The translations under genes and the position numbers were made by a program. Shown here in pieces: positions 42,254 through 52,907 of a stretch of 64,000 bases of DNA. A model generated the notes under the pieces. The model was not told the origin of the DNA, ran no database searches, and saw nothing but the letters and a program-made list of their open reading frames with translations. How positions within the stretch are numbered: position 1 is the first letter of the stretch; each line of letters begins with the position of its first letter. This stretch comes from an uncultured Sphingomonas sp. (lineage in GTDB: Bacteria > Pseudomonadota > Alphaproteobacteria > Sphingomonadales > Sphingomonadaceae). The stretch lies in NCBI RefSeq assembly GCF_937871615.1, contig NZ_CALMPA010000023.1, forward strand, positions 62,001 to 126,000. Direction: 5' to 3'.

Positions 42254-42257
<4 letters not shown>
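41712..42257 (-). CDS. CYTH-domain protein (inorganic triphosphatase-like)
   Basis: 181-aa CYTH tunnel enzyme. The family signature appears as HIERERRFRV near residue 17, followed by basic and acidic strands (RIRLRRMTD, KRRYPV, EFGVDVFAGDLDGLVLAEIE). Such proteins hydrolyse triphosphate compounds with Mg. Its start overlaps the ettA stop by 4 bp, so it is cotranslated with it; a functional link is unknown. Confidence 0.85.
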
Positions 42258-43933
<1,676 letters not shown>

Positions 43934-44029
43934 GGCGGTTCGGTCGCTCCGTCGATCAGGTCTTGTCTGCTGGATTTGGGCGCCATGTAGGCGCCCGCGC
44001 GGCGGTTGGCAATTCGGGCGGGCGGCGTG

Positions 44030-44383
44030 TCAGCGGCTGCGGTCGATCTCGCATCCCACGGCGGCATCGGGATAGACATCGGGCTTCATCGAGCGGACGC
44101 GCACCCGCCGCACGCGCGCATCCTCGAAGCACAGGGCCGCCACCGCCTCCACCAGCGTTTCCTGGAGCGCGAAGCCGCGCTTTTCGGCCAGCGCGCGAAT
44201 CCCCTCGCGCACGAAATCGTAATCGAGCACCTCGCCGATTTCGTCGCAGCGCGGCGGCTGGGGATAATCCACCGTCATCTCCACCGTGAGGCAGACCCGC
44301 TGCGGCACCGCTTCATGGGGGTGGATGCCAAGCTGCATCCGCAATTCCAGCCCGTCGAGTATCGTCGTATATTCAGCCATCAC
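44030..44383 (-). CDS. folB: Dihydroneopterin aldolase FolB
   Basis: 117-aa enzyme of folate synthesis converting dihydroneopterin to hydroxymethyl-dihydropterin. Typical residues: LRMQLGIHPHE, DYDFVREGIRALAEKRGF, LQETLVEAVAALCF (Glu ligand of the pterin) and VRVRSMKPDVYPDA. Overlaps the SDR gene start region by 11 bp; same strand as folE. Length normal. Confidence 0.9.
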   Translation of the reverse strand: MMAEYTTILDGLELRMQLGIHPHEAVPQRVCLTVEMTVDYPQPPRCDEIGEVLDYDFVREGIRALAEKRGFALQETLVEAVAALCFEDARVRRVRVRSMKPDVYPDAAVGCEIDRSR

Positions 44384-45119
44384 GCCCTTCGAACATCACA
44401 TCGCCATCGCGTTTCAGGAATCGTTGCCCGCAATCGACGAACAGATTCTGGCCGGTGACGCTCGGCGCGTCGAGCAGATAGACGATCGCGCGCGCCACTT
44501 CCGCCGCCCCCACCGGGCGCCCGAGCAGATTGGCCCGCGCCACGCGATCGAACTCCGCCGCGCTCTGATCGCCGCTCGGCAGCGTCAGCCCCGGCGATAC
44601 GGCATTGACCCGCACGCGCGGCGCCAGCGCCTGCGCCATCATCTCGGTCGCGCCCGCCAGCGCATATTTGGTGAGGCTGTAGGAGAAGAAATCCGGATTC
44701 GGATTGGCGATCTTCTGATCGAGCAGGTTGACCACCGCCCCATCCTCCAGCCCCGGCTGCGCGGCCAGCGCCTGTGCAAGCAGCGCGGGCGCCACGCAAT
44801 TGATCGCATGGAGCCTGAGCGCGAGCACCGGATCGACCCGCTCCGGCCGGTCGAACGCGAAGACCGACGCGCTGTTCACCAGCCCGTCGATCACGCCGCC
44901 CGCGGCATCCGCGGCGCGGGCGAACAGCGCCGGCACCCCCGCCAGATCGGCGAGATCGCCCGAGACGATCGCCCCGCCTGTTTCGCCCGCCAGCGCCTCC
45001 GCCTCGGCCCGCGATGTCCCGAAATGGATCACCGGACGGTGCCCCGCCGCCGCGACCGCGCGGGCGATCGCCGCGCCCAGCCGCCTGGCGCCGCCGGTAA
45101 TCAGGACATTGCGCTGCAT
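44373..45119 (-). CDS. SDR-family oxidoreductase, FolM/pteridine-reductase-like
   Basis: 248-aa short-chain dehydrogenase. NADP-binding TGGARRLGAAIARAV near residue 8, a NSAS motif (VNSASVFAFDRP), catalytic Tyr-x3-Lys in YSLTKYALAG. The TGGARRLG loop and position between folE and folB point to a dihydropterin/dihydromonapterin reductase supplying reduced pterins; assignment rests largely on context. Confidence 0.8.
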   Translation of the reverse strand: MQRNVLITGGARRLGAAIARAVAAAGHRPVIHFGTSRAEAEALAGETGGAIVSGDLADLAGVPALFARAADAAGGVIDGLVNSASVFAFDRPERVDPVLALRLHAINCVAPALLAQALAAQPGLEDGAVVNLLDQKIANPNPDFFSYSLTKYALAGATEMMAQALAPRVRVNAVSPGLTLPSGDQSAAEFDRVARANLLGRPVGAAEVARAIVYLLDAPSVTGQNLFVDCGQRFLKRDGDVMFEGRDG

Positions 45120-45733
45120 CAGCCGCCCTGCCCCATCAGCGCCAGCACCTCCTTGCGGCTACGCTCGTCATCGCGGAACACGCCCATCATCCGGCTCGTC
45201 ACCATCGTCACGCCGGGGGTGCGCACGCCGCGCGCCGCCATGCAGGCATGGCTCGCCTCGATCACCACGGCGACGCCCTGCGGCTCCAGCCCGTTCCAGA
45301 TGCAATCGGCGACTTCCGCCGTCAGCCGCTCCTGCACCTGAAGCCGCCGCGCATAGGCATGGAGCACGCGCGCCAGCTTCGAAATGCCGACGACGTGATC
45401 CTTCGGCAGATAGGCGATGTGCGCCTTGCCGATGATCGGCGCCATGTGATGTTCGCAATGCGACTGGAACGGAATGTCCTTCAACAGGACGATTTCGTCA
45501 TATCCGCCCACCTCCTCGAACACGCGCGAAAGGTGGCGCGCGGGATCATCGGCATAGCCGGCGCAATATTCGCGCCATGCCCGCGCCACCCGGTGCGGCG
45601 TGTCGATCAGCCCCTCGCGCGTCGGGTCATCCCCCGCCCAGCGCAGCAGCGTGCGCACGGCTTCCGCTACGGCATCGGGCACTTCGATCTTGCCGTCCGG
45701 CCCCAGCCGGTCGTTGGGGGTTCTGTCATTCAC
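45119..45733 (-). CDS. folE: GTP cyclohydrolase I (FolE)
   Basis: 204-aa enzyme making dihydroneopterin triphosphate from GTP, first step of folate synthesis. Zinc and catalytic residues: [33 protein letters not shown], with [19 protein letters not shown] between. Stop overlaps the next start. Heads folE-SDR-folB. Confidence 0.95.
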   Translation of the reverse strand: MNDRTPNDRLGPDGKIEVPDAVAEAVRTLLRWAGDDPTREGLIDTPHRVARAWREYCAGYADDPARHLSRVFEEVGGYDEIVLLKDIPFQSHCEHHMAPIIGKAHIAYLPKDHVVGISKLARVLHAYARRLQVQERLTAEVADCIWNGLEPQGVAVVIEASHACMAARGVRTPGVTMVTSRMMGVFRDDERSRKEVLALMGQGG

Positions 45734-45868
45734 GTCCTTCTCCCTGAACCATCATACCGCATTTGCGAAAAATACCTGACAATAGGTCGGCAATTAAGTC
45801 CTTCAATGCAACTGTTTCCTTTCCACCACAGTCGCATAATCTCGTTTGCCGCCATGTCGTAATTTCGT

Positions 45869-45897
45869 TTGACTGTGCAAATTCCCGAGGGTTAGTC
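45869..45897 (+). promoter_or_regulatory. Possible promoter of the TonB receptor gene
   Basis: TTGACT (45869-45874) and TTAGTC (45892-45897) are separated by 17 bp and lie about 70 bp upstream of the receptor start. The -35 is good, the -10 weak. Suggestive only. Confidence 0.4.
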
Positions 45898-45965
45898 TCC
45901 ATACCGCACCATCAAACCCGCGAAACCGGCAATAGACCGGCGCGGACCGTAGGAGGGGGATGCAT

Positions 45966-48851
45966 ATGACCAAATCCACGTTGCTCGCCGCGTCTGCTTT
46001 GACGTTGGCCTTTGCCGCTCCCGCCTGGGCACAGGAAGCCCAACCGGGAACCGGCACGATGCCGCAGGATATCGTCGTCACCGCGCAGCGCCAGTCGCAA
46101 ACGCTGCAACAGGTGCCGATCGCGGTTTCGGCCTTCACCGCCGAGGCGCTGCAAAAGCAGCAGATCGACAACGCCTCCGATCTGCAACTTACCCTGCCCA
46201 ACATCACCTTCTCCAAGGGCAATTTCACCGGATCGAGCTTCACGATTCGCGGCATCGGCGATCTTTGCGTCGGCATTTCGTGCGACGCGGCCACCGCGAT
46301 CCATCTGAACGGCTCGCCGCTGCTCGCCACCCGCATCTTCGAAACCGAATATTTCGATCTCGAACGTGTCGAGGTGCTGCGCGGGCCGCAGGGCACGCTG
46401 TTCGGTCGCAACGCCACATCGGGCGTGGTCAATTTCATCACCGCAAAGCCCCGCACCGATAAACTCGCCGCCTCCGGAGAGGCGGAATATGGCAATTACA
46501 ACTCCGTTCGCGCCAAGGGGATGGTCAACATCCCACTCACCGACACATTGGCGGTGCGCCTCGCGGGCTTCTACCTAAATCGCGATGGCTATACGAAAAA
46601 CGTATATAACGGCCAGAAGCTTGACGGGCGCGATATGTGGGCGGTGCGCGGCTCGATCCGCTGGGAGCCGACGATCGACACCACCGTCGAATTCATCGGC
46701 AACTATTTTTACGAAAAAGACAATCGCCTGCGCATCCAGAAGCAGCTCTGCCAGACGGACCCGACCGGCGTGCTGGGCTGCCTCAACAACCGGCTCGATG
46801 CGGGCCGCGTCAACAGCAACGCGACGCTCACCGGCGTGCTCGGCAGCGTCCAGTTGCTGAGCGTCAAGGGTATTCCGGCGCCGGGCAATTTCGCCCTCGG
46901 CTCGGTCTATGGCGCGGACAGCTATACCGGGAATCCGATTCTGCCCGATGTCCGGCAGGTGTACACCGCATACACCCCGTCCTATCGCACCAACGAATTG
47001 CAGTTGCAGGGCCGCGTCGAGCACAATTTCGGCTCGATCAAGGCGCAATTGACCGGCTTCTATCATGAAACGCTGGTCGATTCGTCGCAGGATTATAACC
47101 TTGGCGTCCAGAACCGCGCGCTGATCCAGCCCGCGCTCAACAATCTCGCTGCGGCGGCGGGCGGCGCCTATGGCCCGGCGGTCGGTGCCTATCTCACCCC
47201 TCTCGCCAAGGCGCTGATGCCGAACGGCCCCACCGGCGTGTTGTGCGCATCGCAGCCGGTGGACAACGGCATGGGCGTTTTCGGCGGGCAGGCGAATTGC
47301 AGCAACGTGCCGCTGGCGTTCGACCGTTCGGATCAGAAAACGCATGACTGGTCGGCGGAAGGCATCATCTCCTCCAATTTCGATGGGCCGTTCAACTTCC
47401 TGCTCGGCGGCATCTACGTCCACGGAACGGTTCGCAACGGCGATTATTACGTCAACGCGTTCGGGCTGGATTATATCAGCGGCCTGCTGGGCAGCTTCAC
47501 GTCGCTCGGCGCCGGCGCCCCGCCGTCCTATCTTGCATCGCCGTATTTCTATAACAACACCGCGTCGTTCACGCTCAAATCCTACGGGATTTTCGGCGAA
47601 ACCTATTATGATGTGAACGACAAGCTCAAGCTCACGATTGGCCTGCGCTATAACAATGACAAGAAGAACGTGGCCTCACGGTCGACTCTGGCGACCTTCC
47701 TGACACCTTATGGTCAGACGGGAAGCGCGTTCAACTCGCCGATACCGGGCGTCCCGCCATATAATCTTCAGAATGTCGGGTTCGATCGTGTCACCGGGCG
47801 CGCCGTGCTCGATTACAAGTTCAGCAAGGATCATCTGCTCTACGCATCCTATTCGCGCGGCTACAAATCAGGCGGCTTCAATCCGCCGGTGCAGGTGCCG
47901 GGGCTGACGGTGCCGTCAACCTTCGCACCGGAACAGGTCGACGCCTTTGAAATCGGCTCGAAAAACACCTTCGATGGTGGCCGCTTCACGCTGAACCTCA
48001 CGGGCTTCTACTATAAATACAAAGGCCTGCAGCTCAGCCGCATCGTCGCGCGGACGTCGGTGAACGACAATATCGACGCCAATATCTACGGCGTAGAGGC
48101 GGAAGCCTTCTTCCGCCCGGCGCCCGATTGGTCGATCAACATGGCGGCAAGCTATCTTCACACGAAGGTCACCACCTCCAAACAGTTCGTGAACCAGCGC
48201 GATCCGGGTGGCGGGCGTTCGGATGCGGTCATCATCAAGGATATCACCAACGCGTCGAACTGCGCGGTGATCCCCAATGTCGCGGGCAACGCGGCGGCCA
48301 CCAATGCGTTCGTCACCATGGCCAACAGCCTGATAAGCCCGACGCTCCAGGGGCCAACCGCGTTCCCGGCTGACGGCAATATCAAATCCACCGGGGCGTT
48401 CAGCGTCTGCTCGGCGCTCACCAGCCTCGCCAAGGGGCCGCTGGCGGGCTATGGCGTCCAGGTGCTGGCGGATGGCGTCACACAAAGCATCCAGGGCAAC
48501 GAACTGCCGCAGGCGCCGGTGGTGAAATTCTCCGCCGGCATCGAGAAGACGTTCGACTTCTCGAACGGGATGAGCATCGTCCCGCGCTTCGACATCACCT
48601 ATACCGGCGAAAGCTACGCCAATATCTTCAATGGCCGGATCAATCGTATTCAGGGCTATGAAGTCGCCAATGCCCAGATCCAGCTCAATGGCGTCGCCGA
48701 TCGCTGGTTCCTGCGCGGCTTCATCCAGAATATCTTCAACAACAATGCCACCACCGGCGCGTATCTCACCGATCAGTCGTCGGGCCTGTTCACCAATATC
48801 TTCACGCTCGAACCGCGCCGCTATGGCGTCGCGGCCGGGTTCCGGTTCTGA
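45966..48851 (+). CDS. TonB-dependent receptor
   Basis: 961-aa outer-membrane receptor. Signal peptide STLLAASALTLAFAAPAWAQ, TonB box IVVTAQR, plug with FTIRGIGDLCVGISCD and RVEVLRGPQGTLFGRNATSG, then a barrel ending in the aromatic residue (RRYGVAAGFRF). No STN domain, so it is a plain transporter without FecR-type signalling. Second ATG (45966) preferred over 45960 because of its spacing from AGGAGG. The plug resembles the large sphingomonad family often tied to sterol, lignin-derived or saccharide substrates; ligand unknown. Confidence 0.92.
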   Translation: MTKSTLLAASALTLAFAAPAWAQEAQPGTGTMPQDIVVTAQRQSQTLQQVPIAVSAFTAEALQKQQIDNASDLQLTLPNITFSKGNFTGSSFTIRGIGDLCVGISCDAATAIHLNGSPLLATRIFETEYFDLERVEVLRGPQGTLFGRNATSGVVNFITAKPRTDKLAASGEAEYGNYNSVRAKGMVNIPLTDTLAVRLAGFYLNRDGYTKNVYNGQKLDGRDMWAVRGSIRWEPTIDTTVEFIGNYFYEKDNRLRIQKQLCQTDPTGVLGCLNNRLDAGRVNSNATLTGVLGSVQLLSVKGIPAPGNFALGSVYGADSYTGNPILPDVRQVYTAYTPSYRTNELQLQGRVEHNFGSIKAQLTGFYHETLVDSSQDYNLGVQNRALIQPALNNLAAAAGGAYGPAVGAYLTPLAKALMPNGPTGVLCASQPVDNGMGVFGGQANCSNVPLAFDRSDQKTHDWSAEGIISSNFDGPFNFLLGGIYVHGTVRNGDYYVNAFGLDYISGLLGSFTSLGAGAPPSYLASPYFYNNTASFTLKSYGIFGETYYDVNDKLKLTIGLRYNNDKKNVASRSTLATFLTPYGQTGSAFNSPIPGVPPYNLQNVGFDRVTGRAVLDYKFSKDHLLYASYSRGYKSGGFNPPVQVPGLTVPSTFAPEQVDAFEIGSKNTFDGGRFTLNLTGFYYKYKGLQLSRIVARTSVNDNIDANIYGVEAEAFFRPAPDWSINMAASYLHTKVTTSKQFVNQRDPGGGRSDAVIIKDITNASNCAVIPNVAGNAAATNAFVTMANSLISPTLQGPTAFPADGNIKSTGAFSVCSALTSLAKGPLAGYGVQVLADGVTQSIQGNELPQAPVVKFSAGIEKTFDFSNGMSIVPRFDITYTGESYANIFNGRINRIQGYEVANAQIQLNGVADRWFLRGFIQNIFNNNATTGAYLTDQSSGLFTNIFTLEPRRYGVAAGFRF

Positions 48852-49039
48852 GCCATGGCGATCCCGGTCCGCTCGCGCGGGCCGGGATGTCCAGCGATTC
48901 ACCGCACAGGCACCGCGAAACCCCTCCACCGTCACGCTAACACGTGACATTGTGGAAAAGGCGGCGCACAAGCGTCGCGCGCTCCAGAAGGCGTGATTCC
49001 GAAAGAAGCCCCTCAACCGGCGCAACAGGAAGGAATATA

Positions 49040-49300
49040 ATGGCTACGACTACCAAGAGCGGCGGCATCCACGCCCCCGTCCAGCCCTCCGCGGAGTTGG
49101 GCGCGATCGTCGGCAACGACAAGCTGCCCCGCAGCCAGGTAATCAGCAAGGTGTGGGAATATATCAAGTCGCACAACCTGCAAAACCCACAGAACAAGCG
49201 CGAAATCATCGCAGACGAAAAGCTGAAGAAGGTTTTCGGTCGGGACAAGTGCACGATGTTCGAGATGAACAAGTACATCTCACAGCACGTTAAAGCCTGA
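49040..49300 (+). CDS. SWIB/MDM2-domain protein
   Basis: 86-aa basic protein consisting of one SWIB domain (ELGAIVGNDKLPRSQVISKV, VFGRDKCTMFEMNKYISQHV). In bacteria such small proteins occur alone or fused to topoisomerase I and are thought to act on chromatin. Start 49040 has a strong ribosome site (AGGAAGG) and removes an Arg-rich extension. Confidence 0.88.
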   Translation: MATTTKSGGIHAPVQPSAELGAIVGNDKLPRSQVISKVWEYIKSHNLQNPQNKREIIADEKLKKVFGRDKCTMFEMNKYISQHVKA

Positions 49301-49473
49301 CAACGCTGCTCGGCGCCGGTCGACCCGATCGGCGCCGATTTTCTACTACGTGCCGCTCCGCTCAATGGCCCGGATACTATTGCGAATGAGCGTGCGTTCA
49401 AAAAGTGGCGCGTGGTCAGCAGCCGTAATTATATGCGCGCGCCGCGCCGATGTTGCGCAATCACGGGAAAAGC

Positions 49474-49550
<77 letters not shown>

Positions 49551-49704
49551 TTGCCGCTTCCGGCCCTATAGGCTGCTCCGGGCGCGGTCAATTGAGCGGA
49601 TCATGCACTCCTCCGCGACCCGGCGTCACCGCGCCGAAACGAGCGCGAGAAGGCACAAGACAGTCTCGACCTACGCACCAGGGCCGGAGCCACCCGCTTT
49701 CGGG

Positions 49705-50133
49705 TCAGTTCAGCGTCTCCGGCCCCTGCGTCGCGAATGGAAGTGCTGCGACGGGCACACCTTCATCGACCAGCGCCTTCGCCTCTGCCGGCGTCGCCTG
49801 CCCGTGAATCGCGGCATGTTCGCGCTCGCCGAGGTGCATCGAACGCGCCTCCTCCGCAAACCGGCTCCCCACCCAGCGCGAACCCTCCAGCGCCTTGGCC
49901 TGCGCCGCCGCGAGCGTCGCGAGCGCCTGCTTCACTTGCGCGGGGGAAGGTGTTGCAGCGCGATCGCCCTTTGGTGAAACGCGCGGGGCCATCACCGCCT
50001 TTGCCACATCGCTGGCGCCACATATCGGGCAGGCGATCAGCCCCTTGCGCCGCTGATCCTCGAACGCCTCCGATGAAGCGAACCATATCTCGAAGACATG
50101 TTCCGCCGGGCAGCGCAAATCAAAAACGATCAC
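49705..50133 (-). CDS. DUF1178 family protein
   Basis: 142-aa protein beginning MIVFDLRCPAEHVFEIWFAS with a CPICG near residue 36, probably binding zinc as a small ribbon. The C-terminal part (EEARSMHLGEREHAAIHGQA) is also typical of the family. Last gene of a conserved set with nitrilase, glutaredoxin and comF; function unknown. Confidence 0.88.
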   Translation of the reverse strand: MIVFDLRCPAEHVFEIWFASSEAFEDQRRKGLIACPICGASDVAKAVMAPRVSPKGDRAATPSPAQVKQALATLAAAQAKALEGSRWVGSRFAEEARSMHLGEREHAAIHGQATPAEAKALVDEGVPVAALPFATQGPETLN

Positions 50134-50957
50134 GACATCACCTCGACCGGAGGGATTGCCCGCCGATGCGCGATCACCGGAACACGCGCGCGCACCAGAT
50201 CAATCGCGGCCAGATCAAGGTCTGCAAAGCCGAGGCCGGGCGCATCCTTCATATCGAGCAACACCTCGCCCCACGGATCGACCACCAGCGAATGCCCGTA
50301 TGTCTCGCGGCCATCCTCATGCGTTCCGGTTTGCGCCGCGGCGATCACGAATGCGGCGAACTCGATCGCTCGCGCCCGCATCAGCACATGCCAATGCGCC
50401 GCACCTGTCGGGCGAGTGAAGGCCGCCGGAATGCTGAGCAGCGTCGCGCCGGCGTTGCTCAGCGCGGCATAAAGGCCCGCGAAACGCAGATCATAGCAGA
50501 TGCTCAGCCCCATCCGGCCAAGCGGCGAATCCGCCACCACGGCTGACGCGCCGGGAGCGTAAGCAGCCGACTCGCGCCAGCGTTCGCCGCTTGGCAGATC
50601 AACGTCGAACAGATGAAGCTTGTCGTAGCGCGCCCGTATCTGGCCCGCCGCGTCGATCACGAAACTGCGGTTGACGAAACGCCCGCCCTCGCCGCCGCGC
50701 AGCGCGAGCGAACCCAACTCGACCCATATCCTCGCCTCCGCCGCGGCGGCACGAACCGCGCGGAGCACGCGATCTTCCCCCTCATCAACGATCGCGGCGC
50801 CCGCCCGCGCCCGATCGCGATCGAGCAGGCCGGACATCTCGGGCGTGAACAGCATCACCGCGCCAGCACGCGCAGCGGCATGGACGGCATCGACCAGTTC
50901 CGCCGCATTGCGCACCGGATCAACGCCGGTCGTCATCTGGGCAAGCGCGATCTTCAC
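50130..50957 (-). CDS. Carbon-nitrogen hydrolase (Nit1/Nit2-like)
   Basis: 275-aa hydrolase with the Glu-Lys-Cys triad: Glu in LFTPEMSGL, Lys in YDKLHLFDV, Cys in GLSICYDLRFAGLY. Closest in type to Nit/omega-amidases that repair deaminated glutathione or related amides. Coupled at both ends by ATGA overlaps with glutaredoxin and DUF1178 genes; a link to glutathione repair fits that neighbour. Confidence 0.88.
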   Translation of the reverse strand: MKIALAQMTTGVDPVRNAAELVDAVHAAARAGAVMLFTPEMSGLLDRDRARAGAAIVDEGEDRVLRAVRAAAAEARIWVELGSLALRGGEGGRFVNRSFVIDAAGQIRARYDKLHLFDVDLPSGERWRESAAYAPGASAVVADSPLGRMGLSICYDLRFAGLYAALSNAGATLLSIPAAFTRPTGAAHWHVLMRARAIEFAAFVIAAAQTGTHEDGRETYGHSLVVDPWGEVLLDMKDAPGLGFADLDLAAIDLVRARVPVIAHRRAIPPVEVMS

Positions 50958-51211
50958 GGCGCGAGCAGCGGGCCAAGCTTCCCGTTCGCCTCAAGCGCGG
51001 CGAGATCGTCCGATCCGCCAACATGATGGCCGTCAATGAAAATTTGCGGAACGGTGGTGCGCCCGTTCGCGCGCTCCAGCATCTCGGCGCGCTTCGGCCC
51101 GCCGAGCGTGATATCATATTCGACGGGTTCGACGCCCTTGTCCGCGAGCAACCGCTTCGCGCGCACGCAATAGGGACAAAAAGCCTTGGTGTAGATTTCG
51201 ACATTCGCCAT
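50954..51211 (-). CDS. grxC: Glutaredoxin 3
   Basis: 85-aa dithiol glutaredoxin: active site FCPYC, TVPQIFIDGHHVGGSDDL for glutathione binding. Reduces disulphides with glutathione. Start at 51211 (MANVEIYTKAF); the frame is open 12 codons further upstream. Confidence 0.94.
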   Translation of the reverse strand: MANVEIYTKAFCPYCVRAKRLLADKGVEPVEYDITLGGPKRAEMLERANGRTTVPQIFIDGHHVGGSDDLAALEANGKLGPLLAP

Positions 51212-51243
51212 GCCCGATGAATTGTGGTCCACCGCCAGGCTTG

Positions 51244-51969
51244 TCAATGCGGCTCCACGTCATCCAGCACGCGCGCCCAGCATAATATCGTGACCGAGGC
51301 AGCGCCCGCCGCAAGCAGGATCGCGGTGGCCGCGTTCGCGGTGGCGCCGCTGGTGTGCACATCATCGACCAGCACCACCGCGCGCCCGATGACGCGATCC
51401 TCACGCCCCGGCACGATCCGGAACGCCCCCCGCAACGCAGCCCGGCGCCCGCGCGCACCAAGCCCGCGCAGCATCGGCGTGGCGCGGATTCTTTCCAGCG
51501 TGCGATGGTCCTGCGCAAGCGCGGTCAAGCCGCCAAGCGCGTTCACGATCAACCCCGCCTGATTGTATCCGCGTCGCCACATCCGCCAGCGATGCAGCGG
51601 CACGGGCACCAGCAAATCCGCCTCCGGCGGCACCAATCGCGCCATTTGCCGCGCGATCGTTTCCGCATATGCCGCGCGGCCGCCATATTTGAGCTTCAGC
51701 ACCAATGCCCGCGCGACATCGCCATAGGCGACCGCCGCACGCACGCCGCTATGCCGAGGGGGCTCCGCGAGACAATTGCCACATCGCGCGCCATCGCCGC
51801 GAGCGAACGCGAACGGCGCATTGCAGGCCGCGCACCATGGCGGGCCGATGAAACGAAGATCGCCCCAACATGCCGCGCACAGCCGATGATCCGCCGCCGT
51901 TACCGCGCCGCAGCCAGGGCAGCGCGGCGGCAGTGCCAGCGCGAGCATCCGCCGCATCGCCTCACGCAT
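51244..51969 (-). CDS. ComF family protein
   Basis: 241-aa protein with an N-terminal double zinc finger (CPGCG, CAACW, CAACN, CGNCL) and a phosphoribosyltransferase domain (LVLVDDVHTSGATANAA as PRPP loop). ComF takes part in handling single-stranded DNA during transformation in other bacteria. Start at 51969 (MREAMRRML) clears the divergent methyltransferase gene by about 100 bp. Confidence 0.88.
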   Translation of the reverse strand: MREAMRRMLALALPPRCPGCGAVTAADHRLCAACWGDLRFIGPPWCAACNAPFAFARGDGARCGNCLAEPPRHSGVRAAVAYGDVARALVLKLKYGGRAAYAETIARQMARLVPPEADLLVPVPLHRWRMWRRGYNQAGLIVNALGGLTALAQDHRTLERIRATPMLRGLGARGRRAALRGAFRIVPGREDRVIGRAVVLVDDVHTSGATANAATAILLAAGAASVTILCWARVLDDVEPH

Positions 51970-52073
51970 CGCATCCCCCTTTCCCATCCGCCCTTGTCCC
52001 GCCGATCGCGTGGGGGCACAAGCCGCCGGTCGCGCGGCTTTCGCGCGAACCGCCTGACAGGACCGATTTCGCC

Positions 52074-52907
52074 ATGCGCCCGCCTGAAATCTTCGATCGC
52101 GCCGCACGCCGGCTGCGCCGCGATCGCATCGCCGCATCCTATGCCGGGCATGATTTCCTGCGCGCCGCGATGATCGAAGGGCTGGTCGATCGGCTGGGAA
52201 GCGTGAAGCGCGAATTTCGCGACATACTCGATCTCGGCAGCTTTGGCGGAGGCTTGCAGTTCCCCGGCGCACGGATCACGCGGCTCGATGCGGGGCGGCG
52301 CTTTGCCGCAATGTCCGGCGGCGTACAGGCGGATGAGGATCGCCTGCCCTTCGCCGATGGCTCGTTCGATCTGATCGTATCGGCGGGCGTGCTCGATACG
52401 GTCAATGATCTGCCCGGCGCGCTGACGCTCGCGCGACGCGCATTGCGACCGGACGGTCTGTTTCTTGCCGCCTTCGCCGGTGCCGGCAGCCTCTCCACGC
52501 TACGCGCCGCGCTGCGCGAAGCGGAGGGCGATCGCCCAGCGCCGCGCATTCATCCGCAAATCGACGTGCGCGCAGCCGGAGATCTGCTGGTGCGCGCCGG
52601 GTTCGCGCTGCCGGTGGCGGACGTGGAGATTCTCGACGTGCGCTACGGCAGCCTCGGGCGACTGCTTGACGATCTGCGGGGGATGGGCGCCGGCAATCTG
52701 CTCGCCGAGCGCCGGGCGATGCGTCGCGATGTTCTCGCCCGAGCCGCCGCCGCCTTTGCCGCGAAAGCCGATGCGGATGGCCGAACGACCGAGCGTTTCG
52801 CAATCCTCTATCTTACAGCCTGGGCGCCCTCGCCCGATCAACCAATGCCCGCGCGTCGCGGCAGCGCGACGGCTTCGCTAGCGGCGGCGATCGGAAAGAA
52901 GAATTAG
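52074..52907 (+). CDS. SAM-dependent methyltransferase (NDUFAF5/BioC-like)
   Basis: 277-aa class I methyltransferase: FRDILDLGSFGGGLQFPG as SAM loop, with QADEDRLPFADGSFDLIVSA as the later motifs. The start EIFDRAARRLRRDRIAAS and HDFLRAAMIEGLVDRLGSV resemble the family of the mitochondrial complex I assembly factor NDUFAF5, whose bacterial relatives commonly lie divergent to comF. The glycine-rich loop is modified (DLGSFGGG for the usual DLGCGxG). Tail-to-tail with the flavoprotein gene, 4-bp overlap. Confidence 0.8.
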   Translation: MRPPEIFDRAARRLRRDRIAASYAGHDFLRAAMIEGLVDRLGSVKREFRDILDLGSFGGGLQFPGARITRLDAGRRFAAMSGGVQADEDRLPFADGSFDLIVSAGVLDTVNDLPGALTLARRALRPDGLFLAAFAGAGSLSTLRAALREAEGDRPAPRIHPQIDVRAAGDLLVRAGFALPVADVEILDVRYGSLGRLLDDLRGMGAGNLLAERRAMRRDVLARAAAAFAAKADADGRTTERFAILYLTAWAPSPDQPMPARRGSATASLAAAIGKKN